Source of the DNA: Veillonellaceae bacterium SB90
GTDB lineage: Bacteria > Bacillota > Negativicutes > Selenomonadales > Selenomonadaceae
Assembly: GCA_902364065.1 (NCBI GenBank)
Contig: CABJCJ010000010.1
Span: forward strand, 14,873 to 78,872
Direction of reading: 5' to 3'
Length of the DNA: 64,000 nt
Shown here: positions 35,547 through 43,794 of the stretch, piece by piece
Layout of the letters: every line of letters begins with the position of its first letter
How positions within the stretch are numbered: the stretch's first letter is position 1
Position numbers and translations under genes: made by a program
Notes under the pieces: model-generated
Told to the model about the DNA's origin: nothing
The model's input: only the letters and a program-made list of their open reading frames with translations
The model's database searches: none

Positions 35547-35582
35547 ATCATGCGGTCAGCTCTGCTGGCCGCATTTCATCGC
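35547..35582 (+). terminator. Hairpin between purL and dhaM-like gene
   Basis: ATGCGGTCAGC pairs with GCTGGCCGCAT around TCT, followed by TTCAT. A smaller hairpin, CACACGGCTTGCCGTGT, is at 35512-35529. The T tract is short, so termination may be partial. Confidence 0.55.
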
Positions 35583-35597
35583 AAGGGGGGAATTTTT

Positions 35598-35987
35598 GTG
35601 GTTGGTATTGTAATCGTATCGCACAGCCAGAAGCTCGCGGAAGGCGTCAGGGAACTGGCCGCGATGATGACGCACGGCGACGTGCCCATCGAAGCGGCAG
35701 GCGGCCTTGAAGACGGCATGCTCGGCACGAGTTTCTCGCGGGTCAAGACGGCCATTGAGGAAGTCTGCGGCATGGATGGTGCCGTCGTCCTCATGGATAT
35801 GGGCTCCGCCGTCATGACGGCAGAGCTTGCCGTCGAGGAATGCCGTGATGACGCTGTGCGCCTCGTCGACTGCCCGCTCGCCGAGGGGGCGGTGCTCGCT
35901 GCCGTGGCCGCAGCCGGCGGCGCCGGTCTTGAGGAGGTCGTGCGCCAGGCGGAAGCAGCCCGTCAGATGAAGAAACTGGAATCCTGA
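35598..35987 (+). CDS. DhaM-like PTS EIIA-man phosphocarrier domain
   Basis: 129 residues from GTG 35598 (GGGGGG eight bases upstream). MVGIVIVSHSQKLAEGV carries the phosphorylatable His9, and AAGGLEDGMLGTSFSRVKTAI and VLMDMGSAVMTAEL are hallmarks of the DhaM N-terminal domain. DhaM passes phosphate from HPr to the DhaL-bound nucleotide for dihydroxyacetone phosphorylation. It is the single-domain form, and neither dhaK nor dhaL is next to it or elsewhere in the window, so it is an orphan here. Confidence 0.88.
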   Translation: MVGIVIVSHSQKLAEGVRELAAMMTHGDVPIEAAGGLEDGMLGTSFSRVKTAIEEVCGMDGAVVLMDMGSAVMTAELAVEECRDDAVRLVDCPLAEGAVLAAVAAAGGAGLEEVVRQAEAARQMKKLES

Positions 35988-36104
35988 ACGCCGCGCGGCA
36001 GAACGCGGCACATCCCGCCAAGGACAGCAAGTGAGTCAGTCACATACAGGATTTGACATCGTTGATATAATAAATGAATAACAAGTATAGTTTTCACCGG
36101 GGGG

Positions 36105-37010
36105 ATGAGCATCATCGAATTCCAGTTATTGCAAAAAGAAGACAAACCGGTGCTGGACCGTTATTTTGCCAGCCGTTATTATGAGAATTCCCATTTCACG
36201 TTCACGAATTTCTACATGTGGCGTGAACCGTACCACATCCAGTGGGCCGAGGAAGATGGGATCCTCTACATGATCTGTGAATGGGAAGGACAGCATATGG
36301 CCATCCAGCCGTTCTGCGACGAAGACCGGTGGCAGGAGGCTGTCGATTCTTTCCTTGCTTATTTCAAGGAACAGGGCTGGCCTTTCTACTTCACGGGCCT
36401 CGAAAAGCCGTTTGCGGAATTCCTCGCAGGCTACAAGGGCGCGGCATTCACGATCGAAGACGATCGCGACAATTGGGATTACGTCTATGAGGCCGAAAAG
36501 CTCACGACGCTCTCGGGCCGCAAGCTCCATTCGAAAAAGAATCATCTCAATGCGTTCCGCAAGCTCTATCCGGAAGCCGAATACCTGCCCATCACGGACG
36601 ACATTATCACGGCCTGCAAGATTGAGCTCAACAACTGGTACAAGCTGCGCCTGCAGGATGAACCGGACGACCCCTTCATCGCCTGGGAGCGCAAGGCCAT
36701 CCTTGAAATACTCAACGACTACGCGTATTTCAAGCTCAAGGGCGGTGCCATCCGGCTCGACAACCGCATCATCGCATTCACCTTCGGCGAGCCGCTCAAT
36801 GCGGACACGGCCGTCATCCATGTCGAGAAGGCCGACCCGAACATCCGCGGCGCGTATCCTGCCATCAACCAGGGCTTCGTCGCCAATGCCTGGCAGGACA
36901 TGACCTACATCAACCGTGAGGAAGACATGGGCCACGAAGGCCTGCGCAAGGCCAAGGAGTCGTACAAACCGTTCAAGATGGTCGAGAAATTCAACGCCTG
37001 GATTGCGTAA
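36105..37010 (+). CDS. DUF2156 (GNAT-like phosphatidylglycerol lysyltransferase C-domain) protein
   Basis: 301 residues from ATG 36105. The opening segment (ASRYYENSHFTFTNFYMWREPY), the SGRKLHSKKNHLNAFRK motif near residue 138 and the AYPAINQGFVANAW region near 245 fit DUF2156, a tandem GNAT fold related to the aminoacyl-transferase domain of MprF. It has no membrane domain. The substrate is unknown. The G-run ribosome site is almost against the ATG, so the real start could be slightly downstream. It stands alone between dhaM and desulfoferrodoxin. Confidence 0.82.
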   Translation: MSIIEFQLLQKEDKPVLDRYFASRYYENSHFTFTNFYMWREPYHIQWAEEDGILYMICEWEGQHMAIQPFCDEDRWQEAVDSFLAYFKEQGWPFYFTGLEKPFAEFLAGYKGAAFTIEDDRDNWDYVYEAEKLTTLSGRKLHSKKNHLNAFRKLYPEAEYLPITDDIITACKIELNNWYKLRLQDEPDDPFIAWERKAILEILNDYAYFKLKGGAIRLDNRIIAFTFGEPLNADTAVIHVEKADPNIRGAYPAINQGFVANAWQDMTYINREEDMGHEGLRKAKESYKPFKMVEKFNAWIA

Positions 37011-37051
37011 GGAGCAGGGCTGACGAAAGATAAGAAATATCTGAAAATACC

Positions 37052-37080
37052 TTGCCAGTCCGCATGGGAATCGGTACAAT
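37052..37080 (+). promoter_or_regulatory. Promoter of desulfoferrodoxin gene
   Basis: TTGCCA (37052-37057), a 17-base spacer and TACAAT (37075-37080), about 40 bases before the start codon. No clear PerR box is seen. Confidence 0.75.
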
Positions 37081-37119
37081 AGTGATAGTGACAAGTATTT
37101 TTGCAAGGAGGGCTTTTTT

Positions 37120-37506
37120 ATGGCAAAACGTTTCTTTGTATGCAAGACTTGTGGTAATATCGTCGGACTCATCGAGGACCGCGGCGGTACGCTCTCGTGT
37201 TGCTCGGCTCCGATGACGGAGCTCATCCCGAACACGCAGGATGCCGCGCAGGAAAAACACGTACCGGAAGTGACGTTTGACCGCGAAGGCGGCGAAGTCA
37301 CCGTCCAGGTCGGTAAAGTCGCGCATCCGATGCTGCCGGAACACTACATCGAGTGGATTCATCTCCAGACGGAGCAGGGCGCTCAGATCAAGCACCTCAA
37401 ACCCGGTGACACGCCGGAAGCCGTCTTCAAGGTAGCCGGCGACGACAAGCCCGTAGCGGCCTTCGCCTACTGCAACCTCCACGGCCTCTGGAAAGCAGAC
37501 TTCTAA
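37120..37506 (+). CDS. dfx: Desulfoferrodoxin (superoxide reductase)
   Basis: 128 residues. The N-terminal desulforedoxin-type iron site is FVCKTCGN plus SCCSAPM (four Cys). The catalytic centre II has the Glu/His pair in EKHVPEVTF, histidines in VAHPM and HYIEWI, and the Cys/His pair in YCNLHGLWK. It reduces superoxide to peroxide without making oxygen, an anaerobe defence. GGAGG precedes the ATG. The gene is monocistronic between its own promoter and terminator. Confidence 0.97.
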   Translation: MAKRFFVCKTCGNIVGLIEDRGGTLSCCSAPMTELIPNTQDAAQEKHVPEVTFDREGGEVTVQVGKVAHPMLPEHYIEWIHLQTEQGAQIKHLKPGDTPEAVFKVAGDDKPVAAFAYCNLHGLWKADF

Positions 37507-37523
37507 ACGCATATCGTCACGAA

Positions 37524-37559
37524 CAAGACCCGCTGTCAATCACAGCGGGTCTTTTTAGC
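37524..37559 (+). terminator. Terminator after desulfoferrodoxin
   Basis: AAGACCCGCTGT pairs with ACAGCGGGTCTT around CAATC, followed by a T run. Confidence 0.9.
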
Positions 37560-37874
37560 CTTCCCCGCGCACGGGGAAGGGGGACCGCGCAGCGGTGGAA
37601 GAGGTCCATGGACTGACGGGAAAGAACAACACTTGATTATGCGTCTTTACAAGCGTCGCAGCCCCGCGCACGGGCGCAAAGCGCGGGATGCCGGGGGCAT
37701 CCCCGGAGAAGGGGGACCGCGCAGCAGTGGAAGAGGTCCATGGACTGACGGAAAAGAACAACACTTGATTATGCGTCTTTACAAGCGTCGCAGCCCCGCG
37801 CACGGGCGCAAAGCGCGGGATGCCGGGGGCATCCCCGGAGAAGGGGGACCGCACAGCGGTAGAAGAGGTCCTGA
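37560..37874. repeat. 132-bp tandem repeat array of the dispersed GC-rich element
   Basis: Two full 132-bp units (37577-37708 and 37709-37840, 130/132 identical) are followed by a partial third unit (37841-37874), and a shortened core precedes them. Each unit contains the same 51-base palindromic core found at 19344-19394, then GGAAGAGGTCC, and a unit-specific stretch (AAAGAACAACACTTGATTATG and on). Small ORFs across it on both strands are artefacts of the repeat. Like the 19.3-kb copy it lies directly after a gene's terminator. The rest of the gap up to 37985 holds an extended -10 (TGCTATAAT, 37914-37922) for the next operon. Confidence 0.88.
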
Positions 37875-37985
37875 AGAAAAATTTTCGATTTTCCGGCACA
37901 GTACAGAATTCGATGCTATAATGGTCGTTGTATGATTTTTTGCGTGAATTTGTGGAAAAATTTTTCTGGAAAGGGTATACTAGCG

Positions 37986-38945
37986 ATGAAGAAGATTCTT
38001 GTATCCTGTCTTTTGACGGCGGTCATCGTGGTGGCGGCGATGGTTGTTGGGGCAGGATATTTTGTTGGCAATTACTTTGTGCATTTCGGCCTGGAACGCG
38101 GGACGGCGGAGAATCCGCAGGAGCCGCCGAAGGCGTATGCACTCTTGATGCCGCCGGAGGCTCGGCAGTTCACGAAGCCGGATTATCCGTCCGAGGAGTG
38201 GGAGCTGACGTCGTTTGACGGCCTCATGCTCAAGGCCACGCGTTTTTCGCCGGGGCAGGACGGACACCGTTGGGTCATCGTGGCGCACGGATATGGCTGC
38301 ACGCAGCAGAATTCGTGGTATATCGCGGCGAATTATCTTGCGCGCGGGTATCAGGTGCTGACGCCGGATCTCAGGGCTTCGGGCGCGAGCGAGGGACGTT
38401 ATCTGACGATGGGATATCGCGAGAGCCGCGACCTTGTCGACTGGGCGAAGAAGATTGCCCGCACGGACCCCGATGCGAAGATCATTCTGCACGGTGTCTC
38501 GATGGGGGCGGCTTCCGTCATGATGGCCTCGGCTGCGCCGGAGCTGCCGCAAAATGTCGTGGCCTGCGTGGAAGACTGCGGCTATACGGATGCGTACGAT
38601 TTGCTCGCGTATCAGCTCGAGTCGTCCTTTGGCCTGCCGTCTTTCCCGGCGATGAATCTGCTCGACTGGCGCTGCAAGGCCAAGACGGATTTCAGCCTGC
38701 ATGAGGCTTCGCCGCTCGTGGCGGAGCAGCACGCGAAGATCCCGACGCTCTTTATCCATGGCGATAAGGATACGCTCGTGCCGCCTGAGATGGCCCGCCA
38801 GCTCTACGATGCCTCGACGGCTCCACAGAAGCAGCTGCTGATGGTGTCGGGAGCCGTGCATGCGGCGGCCAGCCAGCAGGATCAGAAAAAGTATTTCGCG
38901 ACGATCCGCGATTTCGTCGCACCGTATATGGAGGGAATCAAATGA
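37986..38945 (+). CDS. Alpha/beta hydrolase, membrane-anchored or secreted
   Basis: 319 residues from ATG 37986, chosen because the signal-anchor MKKILVSCLLTAVIVVAAMVV starts there. The alpha/beta hydrolase core has VIVAHGYGCTQQN (oxyanion), the nucleophile elbow LHGVSMGAAS near residue 176, the Asp in HGDKDTLVPP near 260 and the His in SGAVHAAAS. It resembles YqkD/BEM46-type serine hydrolases. The substrate is unknown. It is first in an operon with dtd (ATGA overlap), the M29 aminopeptidase, a secreted protein and YitT. Confidence 0.87.
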   Translation: MKKILVSCLLTAVIVVAAMVVGAGYFVGNYFVHFGLERGTAENPQEPPKAYALLMPPEARQFTKPDYPSEEWELTSFDGLMLKATRFSPGQDGHRWVIVAHGYGCTQQNSWYIAANYLARGYQVLTPDLRASGASEGRYLTMGYRESRDLVDWAKKIARTDPDAKIILHGVSMGAASVMMASAAPELPQNVVACVEDCGYTDAYDLLAYQLESSFGLPSFPAMNLLDWRCKAKTDFSLHEASPLVAEQHAKIPTLFIHGDKDTLVPPEMARQLYDASTAPQKQLLMVSGAVHAAASQQDQKKYFATIRDFVAPYMEGIK

Positions 38946-39385
38946 AGGCGGTCGTGACGCGTGTGACGTCCGCGAGCGTGACCATCGAGGGGACGGTTCG
39001 CGGCAGGATCGAGAACGGATTCCTCGTGCTCCTGGGCGTGGGGCCTGAGGATACGGAGGAGGTCTGCGACCATCTGGCGGAGAAGGTCGCCCATGTCCGG
39101 GTCTTTTCGGATGAAGCGGGCAAGATGAACAAGAGCATTGATCAGGTGGGCGGGGCGTTCCTCGTCATTTCGCAGTTCACGCTCTATGCGGATCTCAAGA
39201 AGCGCCGCCCGGGCTTTTCGCATGCGGCGAAGCCGGAGCTTGCGGAGCCTCTTTATGAGCGCTTCATGGCGGATCTGCGCGCCAAAGGCTTCCACGTCGA
39301 GCACGGGGAGTTCGGGGCGGAGATGCAGGTCGCTTCGGTCAACGATGGCCCGGTCACGCTGCTCTTTGATACGGATGAAGTTTGA
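38942..39385 (+). CDS. dtd: D-aminoacyl-tRNA deacylase
   Basis: 147 residues of normal length. The active-site motif is SQFTLYADLKK near residue 77, and the cross-subunit NDGPVT motif is near 133 (the family's Gly-cisPro element). It hydrolyses D-aminoacyl-tRNA and Gly-tRNA-Ala as a homodimer. It overlaps the hydrolase gene by four bases. Confidence 0.96.
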   Translation: MKAVVTRVTSASVTIEGTVRGRIENGFLVLLGVGPEDTEEVCDHLAEKVAHVRVFSDEAGKMNKSIDQVGGAFLVISQFTLYADLKKRRPGFSHAAKPELAEPLYERFMADLRAKGFHVEHGEFGAEMQVASVNDGPVTLLFDTDEV

Positions 39386-39423
39386 TGGCTGAGATAATGA
39401 TAAAGAATGGAAAGGAATATATC

Positions 39424-40656
39424 ATGAACCAGGAATTACTGACCTCGTATGCACGGCTGGTCGTGCGCGTGGGTGTCAATCTGCAGAAGGACCAGATTCT
39501 CGTGATCCAGTCGCCAATCGAGTGTGCGGCGTTTGCGCGCACGATTGCAAAAGAAGCGTTTGCGGCCGGTGCGCATGATGTCGTGGTGAGCTGGGGCGAT
39601 GAAGAGCTCGCGCATATCCGCTATGCGGAGGGCGATAAGCAGCTTTTCACGGAGTTTCCCGAGTGGCGCCGGGCGTTCTTTACGGATTACGCCGAGCAGG
39701 GTGCAGCCTTTGTGTCGATTGCGGCGCGCAATCCCGAGATTTTCCAGGACATCGATGCCGAGAAGCTCAAGCTCGCGAATCAGGCGGCTGGGGCGGCGCT
39801 TCTTGAGTACCGCGCACGCCTGATGAACAACCGGAATACGTGGTGCGTCGTGTCGGTGCCGACGAAGTCCTGGGCGCGCAAGGTATTCCCACAGCTTGGC
39901 GAGGAAGAGGCCGTCGCGCGTCTCTGGCGGGAGATCTTCCAGACGGTCCGCGTGGGCGAAGGCATCGACACAGTAGCTGCCTGGCGCGAGCATATCGATT
40001 TCCTGCATCGGGCGGCGGATTTCCTCAACCGCCACGATTTCCAGTTTCTGCATTACACGAACGCTCTCGGCACGGACCTCACGATTGAACTGCCGGAGGG
40101 CCATATCTGGGCCGGCGGTGCCGAGAAATCGGAACTCGGCGTGATGTTTGCGGCCAACATGCCGACGGAGGAAGTCTACACGCTGCCGAAGCGCGATGGC
40201 GTCAACGGCGTGGTCTATGCGACGAAGCCGCTGAATTTCGACGGCAACCTCATCGAGGGCTTCCACTTTGTCTTCCGCGATGGCAAGGTCGTGGACTTCG
40301 GCGCGGAGAAGGGGGCCGATATCCTCAAGGGACTGCTCGATACGGACGAGGGGGCGCGCTATCTCGGCGAGGTGGCGCTCGTGCCGTTTGATTCGCCCAT
40401 CTCCAGGAGCGGCGTGCTCTTCTACAACACGCTGTTCGATGAGAATGCCGCCTGTCATCTGGCACTCGGCAAGGCGTATCCGACCTGCCTCAAGGGCGGG
40501 GAGAAGATGGACAGCGTGACGCTTCTGCAGCATGGTGTCAATGATTCCCTCGTGCATGAGGACTTCATGATCGGCAGTGCGGATCTGGAGATCGTCGGCA
40601 CGACGCGCAGCGGGCAGCAGGTGCCCATTTTCCATCAGGGCAATTTTGCTTTTTGA
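39424..40656 (+). CDS. Aminopeptidase, M29 (AmpS/PepS/thermophilic) family
   Basis: 410 residues from ATG 39424 (GGAAAGGA seven bases upstream); the in-frame start at 39382 overlaps the dtd stop. M29 landmarks are TNALGTDLTIELPEG near residue 220, NMPTEEVYTLPKRDGVNGVVY (metal-ligand Glu), EGFHFVFRDGKV, LGEVALVP and NTLFDENAACHLALGKAY. It is a cytoplasmic dinuclear metallo-aminopeptidase that trims peptides from the N-terminus. It is the third gene of the operon. Confidence 0.94.
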   Translation: MNQELLTSYARLVVRVGVNLQKDQILVIQSPIECAAFARTIAKEAFAAGAHDVVVSWGDEELAHIRYAEGDKQLFTEFPEWRRAFFTDYAEQGAAFVSIAARNPEIFQDIDAEKLKLANQAAGAALLEYRARLMNNRNTWCVVSVPTKSWARKVFPQLGEEEAVARLWREIFQTVRVGEGIDTVAAWREHIDFLHRAADFLNRHDFQFLHYTNALGTDLTIELPEGHIWAGGAEKSELGVMFAANMPTEEVYTLPKRDGVNGVVYATKPLNFDGNLIEGFHFVFRDGKVVDFGAEKGADILKGLLDTDEGARYLGEVALVPFDSPISRSGVLFYNTLFDENAACHLALGKAYPTCLKGGEKMDSVTLLQHGVNDSLVHEDFMIGSADLEIVGTTRSGQQVPIFHQGNFAF

Positions 40657-40689
40657 GCCACTGATAATTTGTAACGGGAGGATATTACG

Positions 40690-41328
40690 ATGAGATTACG
40701 GCTGATCCGGGGCGTGACCGCCCTGTTTCTGCTGCTGATCCTGGTGGTGGCAGCACTGCCGGCGGAGGCAGCCGGCAAGGTCGAGGAGGCGGATTTTTCC
40801 TGCCGCGGGGTGTCCCTGGGGGATACGGAAGCGCAGCTGCTCGAAAAATTCGGCACGCCGCTCTTTGATAAAGAAATCACGCGTCAGGGCGTGCCCGTGA
40901 AGGTTTATACGTTCAAGAACCACGATGAGGCGGCGGTGAGCCGCAGGACGGGCAAGGTCGTGGACATTGTTGTCGGCGATGACCGCTATGAGGCACGTGA
41001 CGGCATTCGCTTTGGTGCGACCTCGTACTGGATTCGGCAGACGTATGGCAAAAAAGACCGCCAGATGATCGATGGTGCAATCTGCTATGTCTACGCGCGC
41101 GAGGGCCATCCGCACGACCGGCTGGTGCTGACAGTCGATGCCGAGCAGGGCTATCTGACCGGGATGCGCATCACGTCGCTGCCGCTGACGGATGAGGAAG
41201 CCGAGCAGTGGGAGATTGCGGGTGAGACGGAGGAAGGCCCGCTCGACTGGCGCATTGCCGAAAAGGAAATCGATACGTCGCGCCTGCCGAAAGATAAGGC
41301 CGTCGTGCTGAAGGGAGATGAATCGTAA
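40690..41328 (+). CDS. Secreted protein of unknown function with internal repeat
   Basis: 212 residues with GGGAGG nine bases before the ATG. A signal peptide (LIRGVTALFLLLILVVAALPAEA) likely ends at AEA|AGK. Mature residues include two related segments, VSLGDTEAQLLEKFGTP and IRFGATSYWIRQTYGKK, each at the start of a small alpha/beta unit; this pattern resembles BamE/SmpA-like or PepSY-like duplicated folds, but no family is certain. The stop overlaps the start of yitT (TAATG). Confidence 0.7.
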   Translation: MRLRLIRGVTALFLLLILVVAALPAEAAGKVEEADFSCRGVSLGDTEAQLLEKFGTPLFDKEITRQGVPVKVYTFKNHDEAAVSRRTGKVVDIVVGDDRYEARDGIRFGATSYWIRQTYGKKDRQMIDGAICYVYAREGHPHDRLVLTVDAEQGYLTGMRITSLPLTDEEAEQWEIAGETEEGPLDWRIAEKEIDTSRLPKDKAVVLKGDES

Positions 41329-42242
41329 TGGTGGTGACGATGAAGATGATGCATCATCGCGCGCTGCGGTATCTGGGCATCACGCTGGGCTGTCTGATCG
41401 CCAGCTGCTCCATCAATCTTTTTCTCGTTCCTTCTCATCTCCTGACGGGCGGTGCTACGGGCATTGCCATTATCGTTTACTATCTGACGCAGCTGCCCAT
41501 CGGCTTGCAGACGTTCCTCTACAATATCCCGCTTCTGGCGACGGCCTGGAAGACGATGGGGCGCAGCTATACGATCGATGTCATCATCGGCACGGGCATT
41601 TTCTCCCTGTGCCTGGACCTCACGCGCTTTCTCAATGCGTATGCGCCGGTCAATGATGTCATGCTGGCGGCCATCTTCGGCGGTGTATTCAACGGCATCG
41701 GCTACGGCATCGTCTTCCGCATGAATGGCAGCACGGGCGGTTTCGATATCGTTGGTGCGATTGCCAAGAAGTATTATTCGCTCAATATGGGCGGCGTCAT
41801 CTTCGCGTTCAACTGCATGATTATGTGCGTGGCGGCGTTCCTGTTCGGCGTGGCGCCGGCGATGTTCACGCTCATTTGCATGTATATGAACGGCATGGTC
41901 ACAGATAAGGTCATCGCGGGCTTCAACAGCCGCAAGGCCGTGCTGATCATCTCGGACCATTCCAACCAGATTGCCGACGGCATCATGGAGGTCGGACGCG
42001 GCGTCACGTTCCTGCACGGGCAGGGTGCATTCACGCGCAAGGAGCGCAATGTCGTCTTTGTCGTCGTCAAGCTCACGCAGGTCAGCAAGATCAAGCTGAT
42101 TGCGCACGCCATTGACCCGCATGCCTTCATGCTCATCGTGCCGGCCAGCGAGGTCATGGGCCGCGGCTTCAGCGAGCCGGGCATTGCGTTCAAGCGCTTC
42201 ATGAACCATCATCCGCTGCAGAATCCCGAGGAGCATTCCTAA
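41328..42242 (+). CDS. YitT family membrane protein (DUF161/DUF2179)
   Basis: 304 residues. Five to six membrane segments are followed by a soluble C-terminal DUF2179 domain (about residues 215-295, including GRGVTFLHGQGAFTRKERNVVFVVV). The INLFLVPSHLLTGGATGIAII segment near residue 31 and GYGIVFRMNGSTGGFDI near residue 125 are typical. The function is unsettled (proposed transport). It ends the operon that starts with the alpha/beta hydrolase, and a strong terminator follows. Confidence 0.9.
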   Translation: MVVTMKMMHHRALRYLGITLGCLIASCSINLFLVPSHLLTGGATGIAIIVYYLTQLPIGLQTFLYNIPLLATAWKTMGRSYTIDVIIGTGIFSLCLDLTRFLNAYAPVNDVMLAAIFGGVFNGIGYGIVFRMNGSTGGFDIVGAIAKKYYSLNMGGVIFAFNCMIMCVAAFLFGVAPAMFTLICMYMNGMVTDKVIAGFNSRKAVLIISDHSNQIADGIMEVGRGVTFLHGQGAFTRKERNVVFVVVKLTQVSKIKLIAHAIDPHAFMLIVPASEVMGRGFSEPGIAFKRFMNHHPLQNPEEHS

Positions 42243-42264
42243 AATCAACGGGCTTTGGCACATC

Positions 42265-42322
42265 AAAACTGCTTCACATCTGTCAGACAAGGGAACTGGC
42301 AGGGTGAAGCAGTTTTTTGCAT
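42265..42322 (+). terminator. Terminator after yitT
   Basis: AAACTGCTTCAC pairs with GTGAAGCAGTTTTTT; the large loop contains a second short pairing (CTGTCAGA...TGGCAG). Confidence 0.8.
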
Positions 42323-42435
42323 CTTGACGGGATAATTGTCTTGACTCTATTATGGTTGTAGCGTTTATCATGGAGGAGAACGCGGGAATGGCATGTATCC
42401 CGCTAACTGTCGAGGAATGGGGTGGAGGTTGAATC

Positions 42436-43794
42436 TTGGTCAGGAATTTTACCACAGGCAGTGTCTTGAAGAATATCGGACTATTCTCACTGCCATATTT
42501 TTTCTCGTATTTTTTGCAGACGCTTTATGGCATGGCGGATCTTTTCATCATCGGTCAGTTCGAGGGGGCTGCCAGTATCACGGCCGTATCGGTGGGCAGC
42601 CAGGTCATGCATATGATCACCGTCATGATCGTCGGCCTCGCGATGGGCACGACGGTCTGCATCGCACAGGCGGTGGGGGCGGAGGACCGGGAGCGCGTGG
42701 CGCGGAATATCGGCAATACGACGGTCCTGTTCCTCGTCGTTTCATTCGTGCTCTCCCTGATGCTTGTCCATCTGACCGCGGATATCACGGGCTGGATGGC
42801 GACGCCGGCGGAAGCCGTCGCAGGTACGGAGGCCTATCTCTGGATCTGCTTCATCGGCATCCCGTTCATCACGGCGTACAACATCATCAGTGCGATTTTC
42901 CGCGGACTCGGCGATGCGCGGACGCCGATGTATATCATCCTGGCGGCCTGTCTCGTCAACATCGGGCTCGATTATCTCTTCATGGGGTATTTCCATTTTG
43001 GGCCCGCCGGTGCGGCACTCGGCACGACGATTTCGCAGGCTGCCAGCGTCCTGCTCGGCATCTTCTTCATGAAGCGGGATGAGCTCGGCGCCTGGGTCAC
43101 TCGTCAGGCCTTCCAGCCCTGCCGGGCGGTCATGGGCGGCATTTTACGTATCGGTGTGCCGATTGCCCTGCAGGATGGCTTCATTCAGATTGCCTTCCTC
43201 GTCATCACGGTCATCGCCAATGGCCGTGGCCTCACCGATGCAGCCGCCGTGGGCATCGTGGAGAAGATCATCAGCTTCATTTTCCTCGTGCCCTCGTCGA
43301 TGCTCTCGACGGTATCGGCCCTCGGCGCACAGAATATCGGTGCCGGCAAGGGCGAGCAAGCCATAAAGACACTGCATTACGCCATGCGCATCACGGTGGG
43401 ATACGGCGTCTTCGTGGCTGCCGTCGTGCAGATCCTCGCGCCGCAGGCCGTGGCCCTCTTCACTTCGGATGCAGCGGTAGTGGCGGCCGGTGCCGATTAT
43501 TTCCGCGGCTACGTCTTCGATACGATCTTTGCCGGCGTCCATTTCAGTTTCAGCGGCTACTTCTGTGCCTGCGGCCGCTCGGAACTTTCCTTCCTGCACA
43601 ATGTCGTTTCCATCGTGTCGACGCGCATCCCGCTGGTGTACCTGACGTCGGTGTGGTTCCCGGCGACACTGTTCCCCATGGGACTCGCGACGGTTTCGGG
43701 CTCGCTCGTCTCGGTCGCTATCTGTCTGCTGGCCTTTGCTTATTTGCGGCGGAAAGAGCATCAGGCCGGAAAGGAGGAACTCCATGCCAGTTGA
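42436..43794 (+). CDS. MATE-family multidrug efflux transporter
   Basis: 452 residues from TTG 42436, seven bases after GGTGGAGG. Twelve membrane segments in two homologous halves; family markers include LPYFFSYFLQTLYGMADLFIIGQF at the N-terminus and the second-half counterpart GVPIALQDGFIQIAFLVI. It is a cation-coupled drug/metabolite exporter (DinF/NorM-like); substrates cannot be read. The downstream merR-type gene starts 11 bases before its stop, so pump and regulator are coupled. TTGACG and TATTAT near 42324-42353 are a possible promoter. Confidence 0.93.
   Translation: MVRNFTTGSVLKNIGLFSLPYFFSYFLQTLYGMADLFIIGQFEGAASITAVSVGSQVMHMITVMIVGLAMGTTVCIAQAVGAEDRERVARNIGNTTVLFLVVSFVLSLMLVHLTADITGWMATPAEAVAGTEAYLWICFIGIPFITAYNIISAIFRGLGDARTPMYIILAACLVNIGLDYLFMGYFHFGPAGAALGTTISQAASVLLGIFFMKRDELGAWVTRQAFQPCRAVMGGILRIGVPIALQDGFIQIAFLVITVIANGRGLTDAAAVGIVEKIISFIFLVPSSMLSTVSALGAQNIGAGKGEQAIKTLHYAMRITVGYGVFVAAVVQILAPQAVALFTSDAAVVAAGADYFRGYVFDTIFAGVHFSFSGYFCACGRSELSFLHNVVSIVSTRIPLVYLTSVWFPATLFPMGLATVSGSLVSVAICLLAFAYLRRKEHQAGKEELHAS

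Noticed and set aside
37560..37874. CRISPR array
   Set aside because: Units are 132 bp and contiguous, without regular unique spacers; no cas gene is in the window.
37555..37935. Small ORFs on both strands through the repeat array
   Set aside because: They are made of the 132-bp repeat itself, repeat the same peptide twice and have no ribosome sites.
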